Below are positions 45,052-53,161 of a stretch of DNA of 64,000 bases, piece after piece; the first letter of the stretch is position 1, and every line of letters begins with the position of its first letter. A program made the position numbers and the translations under genes. The stretch comes from WHSW01 sp963705955 (GTDB taxonomy: Bacteria > Actinomycetota > Thermoleophilia > Solirubrobacterales > 70-9), in contig CAVPLH010000006.1 of NCBI GenBank assembly GCA_963705955.1, positions 1 through 64,000 of the forward strand, read 5' to 3'. Below the pieces are notes generated by a model that had not been told where the DNA came from, ran no database searches, and worked only from the letters and a program-made list of their open reading frames with translations.

Positions 45052-45969
45052 GTGATTCACACCAAGGCGGGAGCCGCCGGTCTCTCGATCGCCTCGAACG
45101 CGGCGCTGATCGTCTTGAAGCTGATCGCCGGCGCGATCACCGGCTCGATCGCGATCGTCACCGAGGCGATTCATTCGGCGATCGATCTGCTCGCCTCGAT
45201 CGTCGCCTTCTTCTCGGTCCGGGCGGCCGACGAGCCCGCCGACCGCGAGCATCCGTACGGCCACGAGAAGGTCGAGAACCTCGCCGCCGCGATCGAGGGG
45301 ATGCTGATCCTGGTCGGCGCCGGGATCATCATCTACGAAGCGACCCGGCGGCTGGTCACCGGCGCGGAGGTCGAGAGCCTCGGAGTCGGGATCGTCGTGA
45401 TCGGAATCTCGGCGGTCGCCAACGTCGGCGTCTCGACCTTCCTCTACCGCCGCGCCCGGGCGCTCGATTCGGCGGCGCTCGAGGGCGACGCGGCGCATCT
45501 GCGGACCGACGCATTGACCTCGGCCGGCGTCCTCGTCGGTCTCCTGCTGGTCGAGATCACCGGGGATGTCGCCTTCGACTCGATCGCGGCGCTCGCGGTC
45601 GCCGCGGCGATCGTCGTCACCGGCCTCAGGATCCTGCTCGGCTCGGGACGGGTCCTGGTCGACGAGGCGCCGCCTCCGGACGAGCTCGACCAGATCGAGG
45701 CCGCGATCGCCGCCGAGCGCGTCCGGGCTCCGGAGATCGCCGGCTATCACAAGCTCCGCGCCCGGCGGGCCGGCGCGCGGCGCTACATCGACCTCCATCT
45801 GCAGTTCCGTTCCGGGACGACGCTCGAGCACGCGCACGAGGTCGCGCATCGTGTCCGCGAATCGATCGAGGCGGAGATCCCGCACTCGGACGTGCTCATC
45901 CACACCGAGCCGGAGGAGTCCTACCGCCCTCCGGAGGTCGAGGCGAAGGGGCCCTACCGGGCCGGTTAG
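45052..45969 (+). CDS. Cation diffusion facilitator (CDF) family metal/proton antiporter
   Basis: 305 residues. Six membrane helices; TM2 has AIHSAIDLLASIVAFF (H-x3-D metal site) and TM5 has HLRTDALTSAGVLVG (H-x3-D). The signature HPYGHEKVENLAA follows TM2. The C-terminal cytoplasmic domain (DLHLQFRSGTTLEHAHEV) has the CDF ferredoxin fold. It exports Zn, Fe or similar divalent ions. GTG 45052 lies 2 nt after rdgB. Confidence 0.93.
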   Translation: MIHTKAGAAGLSIASNAALIVLKLIAGAITGSIAIVTEAIHSAIDLLASIVAFFSVRAADEPADREHPYGHEKVENLAAAIEGMLILVGAGIIIYEATRRLVTGAEVESLGVGIVVIGISAVANVGVSTFLYRRARALDSAALEGDAAHLRTDALTSAGVLVGLLLVEITGDVAFDSIAALAVAAAIVVTGLRILLGSGRVLVDEAPPPDELDQIEAAIAAERVRAPEIAGYHKLRARRAGARRYIDLHLQFRSGTTLEHAHEVAHRVRESIEAEIPHSDVLIHTEPEESYRPPEVEAKGPYRAG

Positions 45970-45974
45970 AGCGC

Positions 45975-46118
45975 TCAGAGAAGGTTGACGGCGGCGGCGG
46001 CGCCGACCGCCGCCGAGACGATGCTGTAGCCGCTGTAGCCGTTCAGCGCGAGCAGGAGCGCCGCGATCGCGCAGAGGCCGACGACGGCCAGCCAGGAGGC
46101 CTTCTGGAGTGGTGGCAC
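45975..46118 (-). CDS. Small two-helix membrane protein
   Basis: 47 residues from GTG 46118: PPLQKASWLAVVGLCAIAAL, a second helix with GYSIVSAAVGAAAAVNLL, and TGA. Two hydrophobic segments separated by a GYSGYS turn suggest a genuine short membrane protein. It is convergent with the CDF gene (6-nt gap) and divergent from the Roadblock-like gene by 18 nt. No family is recognised. Confidence 0.5.
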   Translation of the reverse strand: MPPLQKASWLAVVGLCAIAALLLALNGYSGYSIVSAAVGAAAAVNLL

Positions 46119-46136
46119 GGCGCTATTGTCGCCGAC

Positions 46137-46538
46137 GTGGCAGACCAAACCGCCGCAACCGCCCCCAGCCCCGCCGACGCCGAGGTAGCGGTGGCGCGCC
46201 TCGAGGCGATGTCCGCGGACCTGCTCGGCTGCGTGATCCTCGCCGCCGACGGCTCGGCGCTGGCGGCCAGCGGGGACCTCGGCGATTGGGCCGATGCGGG
46301 CCGCAGCATGCTCGAGGCGGCAGACGCGGCTGCCGGGCAGCCGGTGACCCACGCCCACGTCGGAACCGAGGACGGCGAGGCGTTCGCCGTCCGCCTCGAC
46401 GGTTTCGCCCTGGTCGCGGCGGCCGAGCGCTTCGCGCTCGCCGGACTGATGCTGTTCGACATTCGTGCGGTCCTGCGCGACCTCGCCCGCGGGCCCGCGG
46501 CGAAGCCGCTGCCCGACGCCCCGGCCGAGGCCGCCTGA
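46137..46538 (+). CDS. Roadblock/LC7-like small protein
   Basis: 133 residues with a Roadblock/LC7-like pattern: MSADLLGCVILAADGSALAA, then a long helix, the strand EDGEAFAVRLDGFALVAAAE and a last helix LAGLMLFDIRAVLRDLA. Members usually act as GTPase-regulating or dimer scaffold proteins. GTG 46137. Its stop overlaps the next start by one base (TGATG), so it heads the tldD-tldE operon here. No small GTPase gene is nearby. Confidence 0.6.
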   Translation: MADQTAATAPSPADAEVAVARLEAMSADLLGCVILAADGSALAASGDLGDWADAGRSMLEAADAAAGQPVTHAHVGTEDGEAFAVRLDGFALVAAAERFALAGLMLFDIRAVLRDLARGPAAKPLPDAPAEAA

Positions 46539-46747
46539 TGTCGCCGAAGCCGCACCGGATGCTGCTCGACCGGGTCACCGGCTACGCCGACGACGCCTCC
46601 GCGTTCCTGCGCCGCCGCCGCCTCACCCGGCGCCCGTTCGCGCGCGTCTACAGCGCCGGCGGGCGCGCCGTCGCCTGCGCGCCGGAGACCGAGGAGGGCA
46701 GGGCGCTGTTCCTCGCCGCCTCGCGCGTGATCGACGCCGCGCGGTGA
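46538..46747 (+). CDS. Small basic protein of unknown function, coupled to tldD
   Basis: 69 residues, MSPKPHRMLLDRVTGYADDA followed by a basic FLRRRRLTRRPFARVY and a helical C-terminus. It overlaps both neighbours by one base (TGATG at 46536-46540, TGATG at 46745-46749), which argues for real translation and shared regulation with tldD. There is no Cys-rich core typical of RiPP precursors. A TldD/E accessory or substrate role is possible but unproven. Confidence 0.6.
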   Translation: MSPKPHRMLLDRVTGYADDASAFLRRRRLTRRPFARVYSAGGRAVACAPETEEGRALFLAASRVIDAAR

Positions 46748-48153
46748 TGGCCCGCGAGGCCCCCGAGCACCTGATCGAGCCCGACCTCGGCGCCCGGATC
46801 GTCGCCAAGGCGCTCGCCAGGGGCGGCGACTTCGCCGAGCTCTTCTGCGAGGACCGCGCCGGCTTCTCGGTGGCGATCGACGAGTCGCGGATCGAGCGCG
46901 CCGAGCGGGCTGCCGACCGCGGCGCCGGCGTCCGCGTGGTGAGCGGCGAGACCACCTACTTCGCCCACGTCGACGGGCTCGCAGAACCGGATCTCGAGCG
47001 CGCCGCCGAGGCGGCCGCCGCGGCGCTCTCGGGGGGAGCGCGCTCACCGGCGCCGCTCGAGGCGGCCGCGCCGATCGCGGGCCAGGAGATCGAGATCGCG
47101 CCCGCCGCGGTGCCCGCCGAGCGCAAGGCCGAGCTGTTGCGCGCCTGCGACGAGCGGGCCCGCGCCGCGGGCGACGAGGTCGCCCAGGTCCAGGGTGCCT
47201 ACTCCGAGACGCGGCGGCGGATCACGGTCGCCAACTCCGACGGTCGCCTCGCCTCCGACGACCGCACCAGGGTCCGGCTCGGCGTCCAGGTCGTCGCCCG
47301 GCGCGCCGAGAAGGTCGAGACCGGGTTCGAGACGGCCGGTGGCCATCGCGGCTTCGAGCTCGTCGAGCACGGCGCGGCCGAGCGGGTCGCCGAGAAGGCC
47401 GCGAGCACCGCACTCACGCTGCTCGGCGCCGATCCGGCGCCGGCCGGCTCGATGCCCGTCGTCGTCGGCGCCGGGTTCGGCGGCGTCCTCTTTCACGAGA
47501 TGACCGGCCACGGCCTCGAGGCCGATCAGGTCCAGAAGGGCGCGTCGGTCTATGCGGGCAGGCTCGGCGACGAGGTCGCGCCGCCGTTCCTCGAGGCCTA
47601 CGACGACGGCGTCCTCGCCGGCGAGTGGGGCACCGACGCGATCGACGACGAGGGGACCCCGTCCCGGCGCACGCCCGTGATCGAAGGCGGGCGGGTGACC
47701 TCCTACCTCTATGACCTGATGCGGGCTCGCAGGGACTCGGCCGAACCGACCGGCAACGGGCGGCGACAGTCCTTTCGCCACCTGCCGATCCCACGGATGA
47801 CCAACACCTACATCGGCCCGGGAGACGGGACGCCGGCCGAGCTGATCGCCGAGCTCGACCACGGCTTCTACGCCGTCTCGTTCGCCGGCGGCCAGGTCGA
47901 CCCGACGACGGGCGATTTCGTCTTCGGCGTCTCCGAGGGCTATCTGATCGAGGGTGGCGCGGTGACGAGGCCGTGTCGCGGCGCGACCCTGATCGGCAAC
48001 TGCCTCGACACGCTGGCGAAGATCGACGCGGTCGCCGACGACTTCGAGATGCGGACCGGCTTCTGCGGCAAGGAGGGCCAGAGCGTCCCGGTCGGGGTCG
48101 GCCAGGGCCACGTGCGGATCGCCGAGATGACGGTCGGCGGGACCGCGGTATGA
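46747..48153 (+). CDS. tldD: Metalloprotease subunit TldD
   Basis: 468 residues with the zinc-protease motif FHEMTGHGLEAD (HExxxH, H250-H255) and the conserved C-terminal RPCRGATLIGNCLDTLAKI region. TldD supplies the catalytic zinc site of the TldD/TldE heterodimer, which degrades unfolded peptides and matures some peptide products. It follows a 69-residue protein with a one-base overlap, and tldE follows with a 4-nt overlap. ATG 46747; the in-frame GTG three bases earlier is an alternative. Confidence 0.95.
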   Translation: MAREAPEHLIEPDLGARIVAKALARGGDFAELFCEDRAGFSVAIDESRIERAERAADRGAGVRVVSGETTYFAHVDGLAEPDLERAAEAAAAALSGGARSPAPLEAAAPIAGQEIEIAPAAVPAERKAELLRACDERARAAGDEVAQVQGAYSETRRRITVANSDGRLASDDRTRVRLGVQVVARRAEKVETGFETAGGHRGFELVEHGAAERVAEKAASTALTLLGADPAPAGSMPVVVGAGFGGVLFHEMTGHGLEADQVQKGASVYAGRLGDEVAPPFLEAYDDGVLAGEWGTDAIDDEGTPSRRTPVIEGGRVTSYLYDLMRARRDSAEPTGNGRRQSFRHLPIPRMTNTYIGPGDGTPAELIAELDHGFYAVSFAGGQVDPTTGDFVFGVSEGYLIEGGAVTRPCRGATLIGNCLDTLAKIDAVADDFEMRTGFCGKEGQSVPVGVGQGHVRIAEMTVGGTAV

Positions 48154-49526
48154 GCGTCGACGCGGACCTCGATCTCGAGCGGACCGCCTCCCGCGCGGTC
48201 GAGGCCGCGCTCGGCTCCGGCGCCGGCGACGCCGAGGCGTTCGTCCAGGACTCGACCGGGCTCGAGGTCCGGGTCTTCGACGGCGAGGTCGAGAGCCTCA
48301 CCGAGGCGGGCGAGCGAGGGCTCGGAGTCCGCGTCTGGATCGCCGGGCGGGCCGGCTACGCGTACGGGACCGACCTCTCCGATCCGGGCCTCGCGGCGAT
48401 CGCCGCAGGCGCCGTCGAGGCCGCGCGGGTCGCCGACCCGGACGAGTTCGCCGCCGCTCCCGATCCGGTCGGCGAGCCGAGACCGATTCCGGGGCTCGCC
48501 GACCCGAGCGGGGACGAGTGGGGCACGGAGCGCAAGCTCGAGCTCGCCAAGCACGTCGAGCGGGCCGCCCGCGACGCCGACCCCCGCGTGGTCGCGGTCG
48601 AGACGTCGGTCTACGTCGACGTGCGGGCGACGACCGCGCTCGCCTCCTCGCGGGGCATCTCCGGCAGCTTCGAGGCCACCTACTGCTATGCCTATCTCTC
48701 GGCGATCGCGGAGGCCGACGGCGACCGCCAGACCGGGATCGGGTTCGGGATCGGGCGCTCGCCGGCGGCGCTCGACGCCGACGCGATCGGCCGCGAGGCG
48801 GCCGAGCGCTCGAGCTCGCTGCTCGGCGCCACGAAGCCCGCGTCGCGCACCTGCGCGGTGGTCCTCGACGAGACGGTGGCGGCGAGCTTCGTCGGCTTCA
48901 TCGCGGGCGTGCTCGGCGCCGACGCGGTCCAGCGCGGGCGCTCGCCGTTTGCCGGGCGGCTCGGCGAGCAGATCGGCTCCGCGGCGGTGACGATCGCCGA
49001 CGACGGCGCCGATCCGGCCGGGCTCAACTCGGCGCCGTTCGACGGCGAGGGCATTCCGACCGGCCGCACCGGCCTGATCGAGGCGGGCACCCTCGGCTCC
49101 TATCTGCACGACTCATATACGGCGCGGCGGGAGGGAGGCGGGACGCGCTCGACCGCCAACGCCGCCCGCTCCGGCTATCGCTCCGCTCCGTCGGTCTCGA
49201 CCTCGAACCTGATCGTCGCACCCGGCGAGCTCGGATTCGACGCGCTCGTCGCCGAGGCGGGGGAGGGGATGTACGTGACCGACGTCGCCGGCCTGCACTC
49301 GGGCGTCAACCCCGTGTCGGGGACGTTCTCGGTCGGCGCCACGGGGCGCGTGATCGCGGGCGGCGAGCTCGCCGAGCCGGCGGACGAGTTCACGATCGCC
49401 GCCGACCTGGCCGCGATGCTGGCCGCGGTCCGCGCCCCGGCTGCCGAGCCGCGGTGGGTTCCGTTCGGCGGCTCGGTCTCGACCCCGGCGCTGCTGATCG
49501 GCGAGATGGCGGTGGGCGGCAGCTGA
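48150..49526 (+). CDS. pmbA: Metalloprotease subunit TldE (PmbA)
   Basis: 458 residues. The N-terminal domain has DAEAFVQDSTGLEVRVFDGE. The central part CAVVLDETVAASFVGFIAGV replaces the HExxxH helix, as in TldE proteins that lack the zinc site, and STSNLIVAPGE is near the end. Its start overlaps the tldD stop (ATGA), matching the obligate heterodimer. The active-site groove is formed with TldD. Confidence 0.95.
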   Translation: MSVDADLDLERTASRAVEAALGSGAGDAEAFVQDSTGLEVRVFDGEVESLTEAGERGLGVRVWIAGRAGYAYGTDLSDPGLAAIAAGAVEAARVADPDEFAAAPDPVGEPRPIPGLADPSGDEWGTERKLELAKHVERAARDADPRVVAVETSVYVDVRATTALASSRGISGSFEATYCYAYLSAIAEADGDRQTGIGFGIGRSPAALDADAIGREAAERSSSLLGATKPASRTCAVVLDETVAASFVGFIAGVLGADAVQRGRSPFAGRLGEQIGSAAVTIADDGADPAGLNSAPFDGEGIPTGRTGLIEAGTLGSYLHDSYTARREGGGTRSTANAARSGYRSAPSVSTSNLIVAPGELGFDALVAEAGEGMYVTDVAGLHSGVNPVSGTFSVGATGRVIAGGELAEPADEFTIAADLAAMLAAVRAPAAEPRWVPFGGSVSTPALLIGEMAVGGS

Positions 49527-49604
49527 GCCCGGAGGCCGCGCGCCGCCGCGTGATCGAGCGCCTGTGCGCCGCCATGCTCTGCGTCGGTATCAGAATGGGG
49601 CGGC

Positions 49605-50522
49605 ATGCAGGTTGACGTGAACGGGCAGCGACTGTGGTTCGACGTCGAGGGCCTCGCGCTCGTGCCCGACGGCCCCGAGATGCGCGAGCGGCCCACCGTC
49701 GTGCTGCTGCACGGCGGGCCCGGGAGCTTCGACCACTCCTACTTCAAGCCCGACCTCGCGCGGCTCGCGGACGTGGCGCAGGTCGTTTACCTGGACCTGC
49801 CCGGTCATGGCCGTTCGGAGTGGGGCGACCCGGCGAGTTGGAGCTTCGAGACGTGTGCCGACGGTGTCCGCGAGTTCTGCGACACGCTCGGTATCGCCCG
49901 GCCGGTCGTCTACGGGCACTCGCTGGGCGGCTGCGTCGCGATGGTCTACGCGATCCGCCACCCCGGCCATCCCGGGGCGCTGGTCCTCCAGTCCACATTC
50001 GCCCGGTTCGACCTCGCCCGGACCGTCGAGGAGTTCCGCCGAGCCGGCGGCGACGAGGTTGCCGGGGTCATCGAGCGCGCTTACGGCGACGACAGCGCGT
50101 CGGTCACGCCGGAGGAGTGGGCTCCCTGCTGGAGGCTCTTCGGCCCCTGGGTGGTGGGCGAGCGGGAAGAGTCCCGCACGGTCGAGAACGAAGACCTGAA
50201 TGCGCCGGGCCTCGAGCTGTTGCGCCGGTTCGACGTCCTCGATCAGTTGGCCGGCATCGAATGCCCGACGCTCGTCTGCGTCGGCGAGCTCGACCCGATC
50301 GCGCCGGTGGCCGCCGCCCGAGAGATCGCCGACGCCCTGCCCGAGGGGATCGCGCAGCTCGCGGTCCTCGAGCAAGCGGGCCACTTCGCCTGGAAGGACG
50401 CCCCGGATCGCTACTGGCCGCTGGTCACCGATTTCGTCGCGCGCTCAGCCGCCGCCTCACGGCCGCTGAGCCCCGGCGCCGATCCGCGATCCGTCCGACG
50501 GCGCTCGGCTGGGGGATGTTGA
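49605..50522 (+). CDS. Alpha/beta hydrolase, proline iminopeptidase-like (peptidase S33)
   Basis: 305 residues. LLHGGPGSFDHSYFKP forms the oxyanion loop, GHSLGGCVAMVYA holds the nucleophile Ser, GELDPIAP the Asp, and QAGHFAWKD the His. HGGPG is typical of prolyl aminopeptidase and related hydrolases. It may act on N-terminal proline peptides or small esters or amides. It lies downstream of tldE after 78 nt, so the peptide-handling theme may be shared. Confidence 0.88.
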   Translation: MQVDVNGQRLWFDVEGLALVPDGPEMRERPTVVLLHGGPGSFDHSYFKPDLARLADVAQVVYLDLPGHGRSEWGDPASWSFETCADGVREFCDTLGIARPVVYGHSLGGCVAMVYAIRHPGHPGALVLQSTFARFDLARTVEEFRRAGGDEVAGVIERAYGDDSASVTPEEWAPCWRLFGPWVVGEREESRTVENEDLNAPGLELLRRFDVLDQLAGIECPTLVCVGELDPIAPVAAAREIADALPEGIAQLAVLEQAGHFAWKDAPDRYWPLVTDFVARSAAASRPLSPGADPRSVRRRSAGGC

Positions 50523-50600
50523 GCACGAGAGGCTGAGCGCGGTCGCCGGGGCGTCGCCATCCGCCACGGCGGCAAGTCTCGCGCACCGCCCGGCGTCAGC

Positions 50601-51350
50601 TCAGATGTAGCGCTCGGCGAGCACGCCGGCGACGACGAGGCCGATCAGCGCGATCGCGACCCGCAGCGTGTCGCCGGAGACCTTCTGCGCCAGGCTCGCC
50701 CCGAGCCGGCCGCCGACCAGCGAGGAGACCATCAGCGCGACCGCGAACGGCCAACGGACCGGGGCCGCGAACGCGAAGACGACGGCGGCGAGCAGATTCG
50801 CGATCCCCGCGAGCAGGATCTTGATCGCGTTCAGGCGCTGGACCGTGTCGACGATGAACAGGGTCAGGATGGCGAGCAGCAGGATCCCCACCGCGGAGCC
50901 GAAGTACGCGGCGTAGGCGCCCGCGAGCAGCAGCCCGACGAACAGCCACGGCGAGCGCTCGTTGCCGGCATGGGGGACCGAGCGCGCCAGTTGCGGCTGA
51001 AACAACAACAGCAGGCACGAGATCGCGACCAACCCGGGGACGATCACCTCGAAGGTCCGTCCGGGCGTCAGCAGCAGCAACGCCGTGCCGACGACCGCAC
51101 CGAGCAGGGTCGGGACCGCGAGCCGCTCGATCCGCGCCCGCTGGTCGGCAAGCTGGCTCGCGTAACCGAGCGCCCCGCCGGCGGCGCCGGGGACGAGCCC
51201 GACGGTGCTCGTCACGTTCGCGGCCAGGGGCGGGACGCCGAGCGCGATCAGGGTCGGGAAGGTGATCAGCGACCCGGCCCCGGCGAGCGCGTTCGAGGCG
51301 CCCGCCGCGGCGCCGGCCGCGCAGGTGGCGATCAGATCGAGGAGGCTCGT
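50601..51350 (-). CDS. TauE/SafE-family sulfite/sulfonate exporter-like permease, apparent ACG start
   Basis: The family match starts at SLLDLIATCAAGAAAGASNA, at ACG 51350, with an in-frame TAG 15 nt upstream and no ATG/GTG/TTG between. The first GTG in frame (51215) would cut off the first helix and the GAGSLITFPTLIALG motif. With the ACG it is 249 residues with 8 helices, the family norm. TauE/SafE proteins move sulfur-containing anions. ACG may be a mutated or misread ATG. Confidence 0.82.
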   Translation of the reverse strand, partial: TSLLDLIATCAAGAAAGASNALAGAGSLITFPTLIALGVPPLAANVTSTVGLVPGAAGGALGYASQLADQRARIERLAVPTLLGAVVGTALLLLTPGRTFEVIVPGLVAISCLLLLFQPQLARSVPHAGNERSPWLFVGLLLAGAYAAYFGSAVGILLLAILTLFIVDTVQRLNAIKILLAGIANLLAAVVFAFAAPVRWPFAVALMVSSLVGGRLGASLAQKVSGDTLRVAIALIGLVVAGVLAERYI

Positions 51351-51718
51351 CGCTGGTTTCTATCGGTCCAGCCGGGCGCTCACCACGGGCGAGCCGGCCA
51401 GGCGCCGTCGCGAAGCGCGACGATGCCCCCGATCACACCGAGGTAGCGCGGTCCCGTCGGGGCCGAGCGTGAGCCCGGCGTAGTCCCGGCCGAAAGCCTT
51501 GCCAGCGGACCCCATCGCGGCCACCAATTAGCGCTATTTGCGCGATGGCGTGCCACGTTCCGCACTAGCTCTTCCTACTATCAGCCCTGGGGGAGTCGTC
51601 CGAAGGGGTTTCAAGGTGTGAGGTCTCACAGCGGTGTCTCCGGGGGCGGTTGGTCGGGATCGTTCCGGCGAGGGGGGCGGATTGCGCAGGCGCGGGCTTG
51701 TGACCTGCGGGAGGCCGG
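51351..51718. other. Upstream region of the sigma-fusion operon
   Basis: About 370 bp. On the minus strand, a MGSAGKAFGRDYAGLTLGPD segment (51520 to about 51460) and a GIVALRDGAWPARPW end (to 51380) are in different frames and may be a broken small gene. A 14-bp palindrome lies at 51617. The promoter of the sigma-fusion gene should be here. Confidence 0.4.
51617..51630. promoter_or_regulatory. 14-bp palindrome upstream of the sigma-fusion gene
   Basis: TGTGAG-GT-CTCACA has perfect 6-bp arms around a two-base centre and ends 88 nt before the start codon. It is a good candidate operator for this operon; its binder is unknown. Confidence 0.5.
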
Positions 51719-53161
51719 ATGAAGCCCGTAACAGCACCGAAAGCGCCGAGGCGCACAGCCCTCGCGGCGGCGCCGGATGGGTCGTGGCGCGAGCGGGCCG
51801 GGCGGCTGTTCGCAGATTTCGAGCGACCGGCGAAAGCGATGGTGCGCCGGGCGTTTCGGGACGCGTTCTCCGCTGACGAGGTCGACGACATCTATTCCGG
51901 GGCGTGGCTGGGGACCTTGCGAGCCCTCGCCGGCAGGCACGACCAGCTCACCGACGACGAGGTACGCAGCTACCTGCTCACTGCAGTCGCCAACCAGGCC
52001 GCCAAGGAGCTTCGCCGCCGAAAGCGCAAGCCGACGACGCCGCTCGAGCTGATCGGCGACCGCGCAGCCGACCGTGAGAGTCCCGAGGAACGGGTGACGA
52101 GCGCGGAGGAATCCCGGGTCACGAGGGACCTGCTGAGCTCATTGCCGAAGCGCCGACGTGCCGTAATCCTGCTCCGCTACGGGTGGGGGCTCGAGCCGAG
52201 CCAGGTCTGCGCGCTGATCGCGGGCCTATCGCCTCGCGCCTACCGGAAGGAGGTCACGCGCGGCGTCGACGAGCTCACGGAGAACATGCGCGCCTTCGAA
52301 CGGGGCGACTGGTGTGCAAATCGTGAACCGATCCTGAAGGCTTTCGCCGCCGGCCTGGCGGACGCCGAGCAGCGCCGCCAGGCGCAAGCCCACCTTTCCC
52401 ATTGCCGGGCCTGCGCGGATTTCGTCACGCGGCTCGGAGGGCATCTGCACGATCTCGGAAGCGCCGCGGCGGTCCCCGCCGCGGTCCAAGGCCTCGACTC
52501 TCACGTCGGACTTGGCGAGCGGTTGCTGGAACTCGGGGGTCGCGCGCGCGACGCCGCCCACGGACTGCTCGGCAGAGGCGCGACCGAGAACGCAAGCGAG
52601 GCGACGTCGGCGCTGGTGAGCTCGGGCGCCGGGCGCGGTTCCGGCGCCGCGGGGGCCGGACTGTTCGCGAAACTCGCTGGGCTCGGCGTCGGGGGGAAGC
52701 TGGCGGTTGCATGTGTTGGTGGCGGCGTCGCGGCCACGGCGTGCATCGCAGCCGGCGTCACCCCGCTCGAGCTGACAGGCCAGACAGTCCGTGAGGGAGA
52801 TGGTCGCCACCCGCCCGAGCGCCGGGAGCCGAGTCACCCGGTCCACGTGGCGAGCGAGCCCTCTCAACCTCCGGTTGCGCTTCCATCGCAGGTCGGCAAC
52901 GAGGTGCCGCCACCGCCGGTGGGGGTGCGAGAGGGCACGGAAGTCGAGGCAGAGCCCGCACCGGCGCCAGAGCCAGCGCCGCCGCCGACGTCGACGACCC
53001 CGGTTTCGGAATCGGCGCCGCCCGTGCAGCAGGAGTTCGGCGTCCCTGCGGCGGCGGCCCCGGTGACCCCGCCGCCGGGGTCGTCGTCGCCGGCGCCCGG
53101 GGGAGCTGTGGGTGGAACAGCGGGTGGGGGGACCGCGGTCGAGCAGGAGTTCGGCCCGTGA
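51719..53161 (+). CDS. ECF-type sigma factor fused to a zinc-finger anti-sigma-like segment, membrane helix and Pro-rich outer tail
   Basis: 480 residues. Residues 35-105 match sigma region 2 (DEVDDIYSGAWLGTLRAL) and 135-190 region 4 (SLPKRRRAVILLRYGWGLEP, then SPRAYRKEV). Residues 199-232 hold C199 and H225-x3-C229-x2-C232, the HxxxCxxC layout of zinc anti-sigma factors. A helix at about 322-348 is a likely membrane anchor, followed by a Pro/Glu-rich tail with V(Q/E)QEFG at 436-441 and 474-479. So factor, brake, anchor and sensor tail are in one chain. ATG 51719 has a GGGAGG site. Its stop overlaps the next gene by 4 nt. Confidence 0.85.
   Translation: MKPVTAPKAPRRTALAAAPDGSWRERAGRLFADFERPAKAMVRRAFRDAFSADEVDDIYSGAWLGTLRALAGRHDQLTDDEVRSYLLTAVANQAAKELRRRKRKPTTPLELIGDRAADRESPEERVTSAEESRVTRDLLSSLPKRRRAVILLRYGWGLEPSQVCALIAGLSPRAYRKEVTRGVDELTENMRAFERGDWCANREPILKAFAAGLADAEQRRQAQAHLSHCRACADFVTRLGGHLHDLGSAAAVPAAVQGLDSHVGLGERLLELGGRARDAAHGLLGRGATENASEATSALVSSGAGRGSGAAGAGLFAKLAGLGVGGKLAVACVGGGVAATACIAAGVTPLELTGQTVREGDGRHPPERREPSHPVHVASEPSQPPVALPSQVGNEVPPPPVGVREGTEVEAEPAPAPEPAPPPTSTTPVSESAPPVQQEFGVPAAAAPVTPPPGSSSPAPGGAVGGTAGGGTAVEQEFGP

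Noticed and set aside
46538..46747. 69-residue protein as a RiPP precursor for TldD/E
   Set aside because: No leader-core pattern and no run of Cys, Ser or Thr residues; noted only as a coupled small gene.
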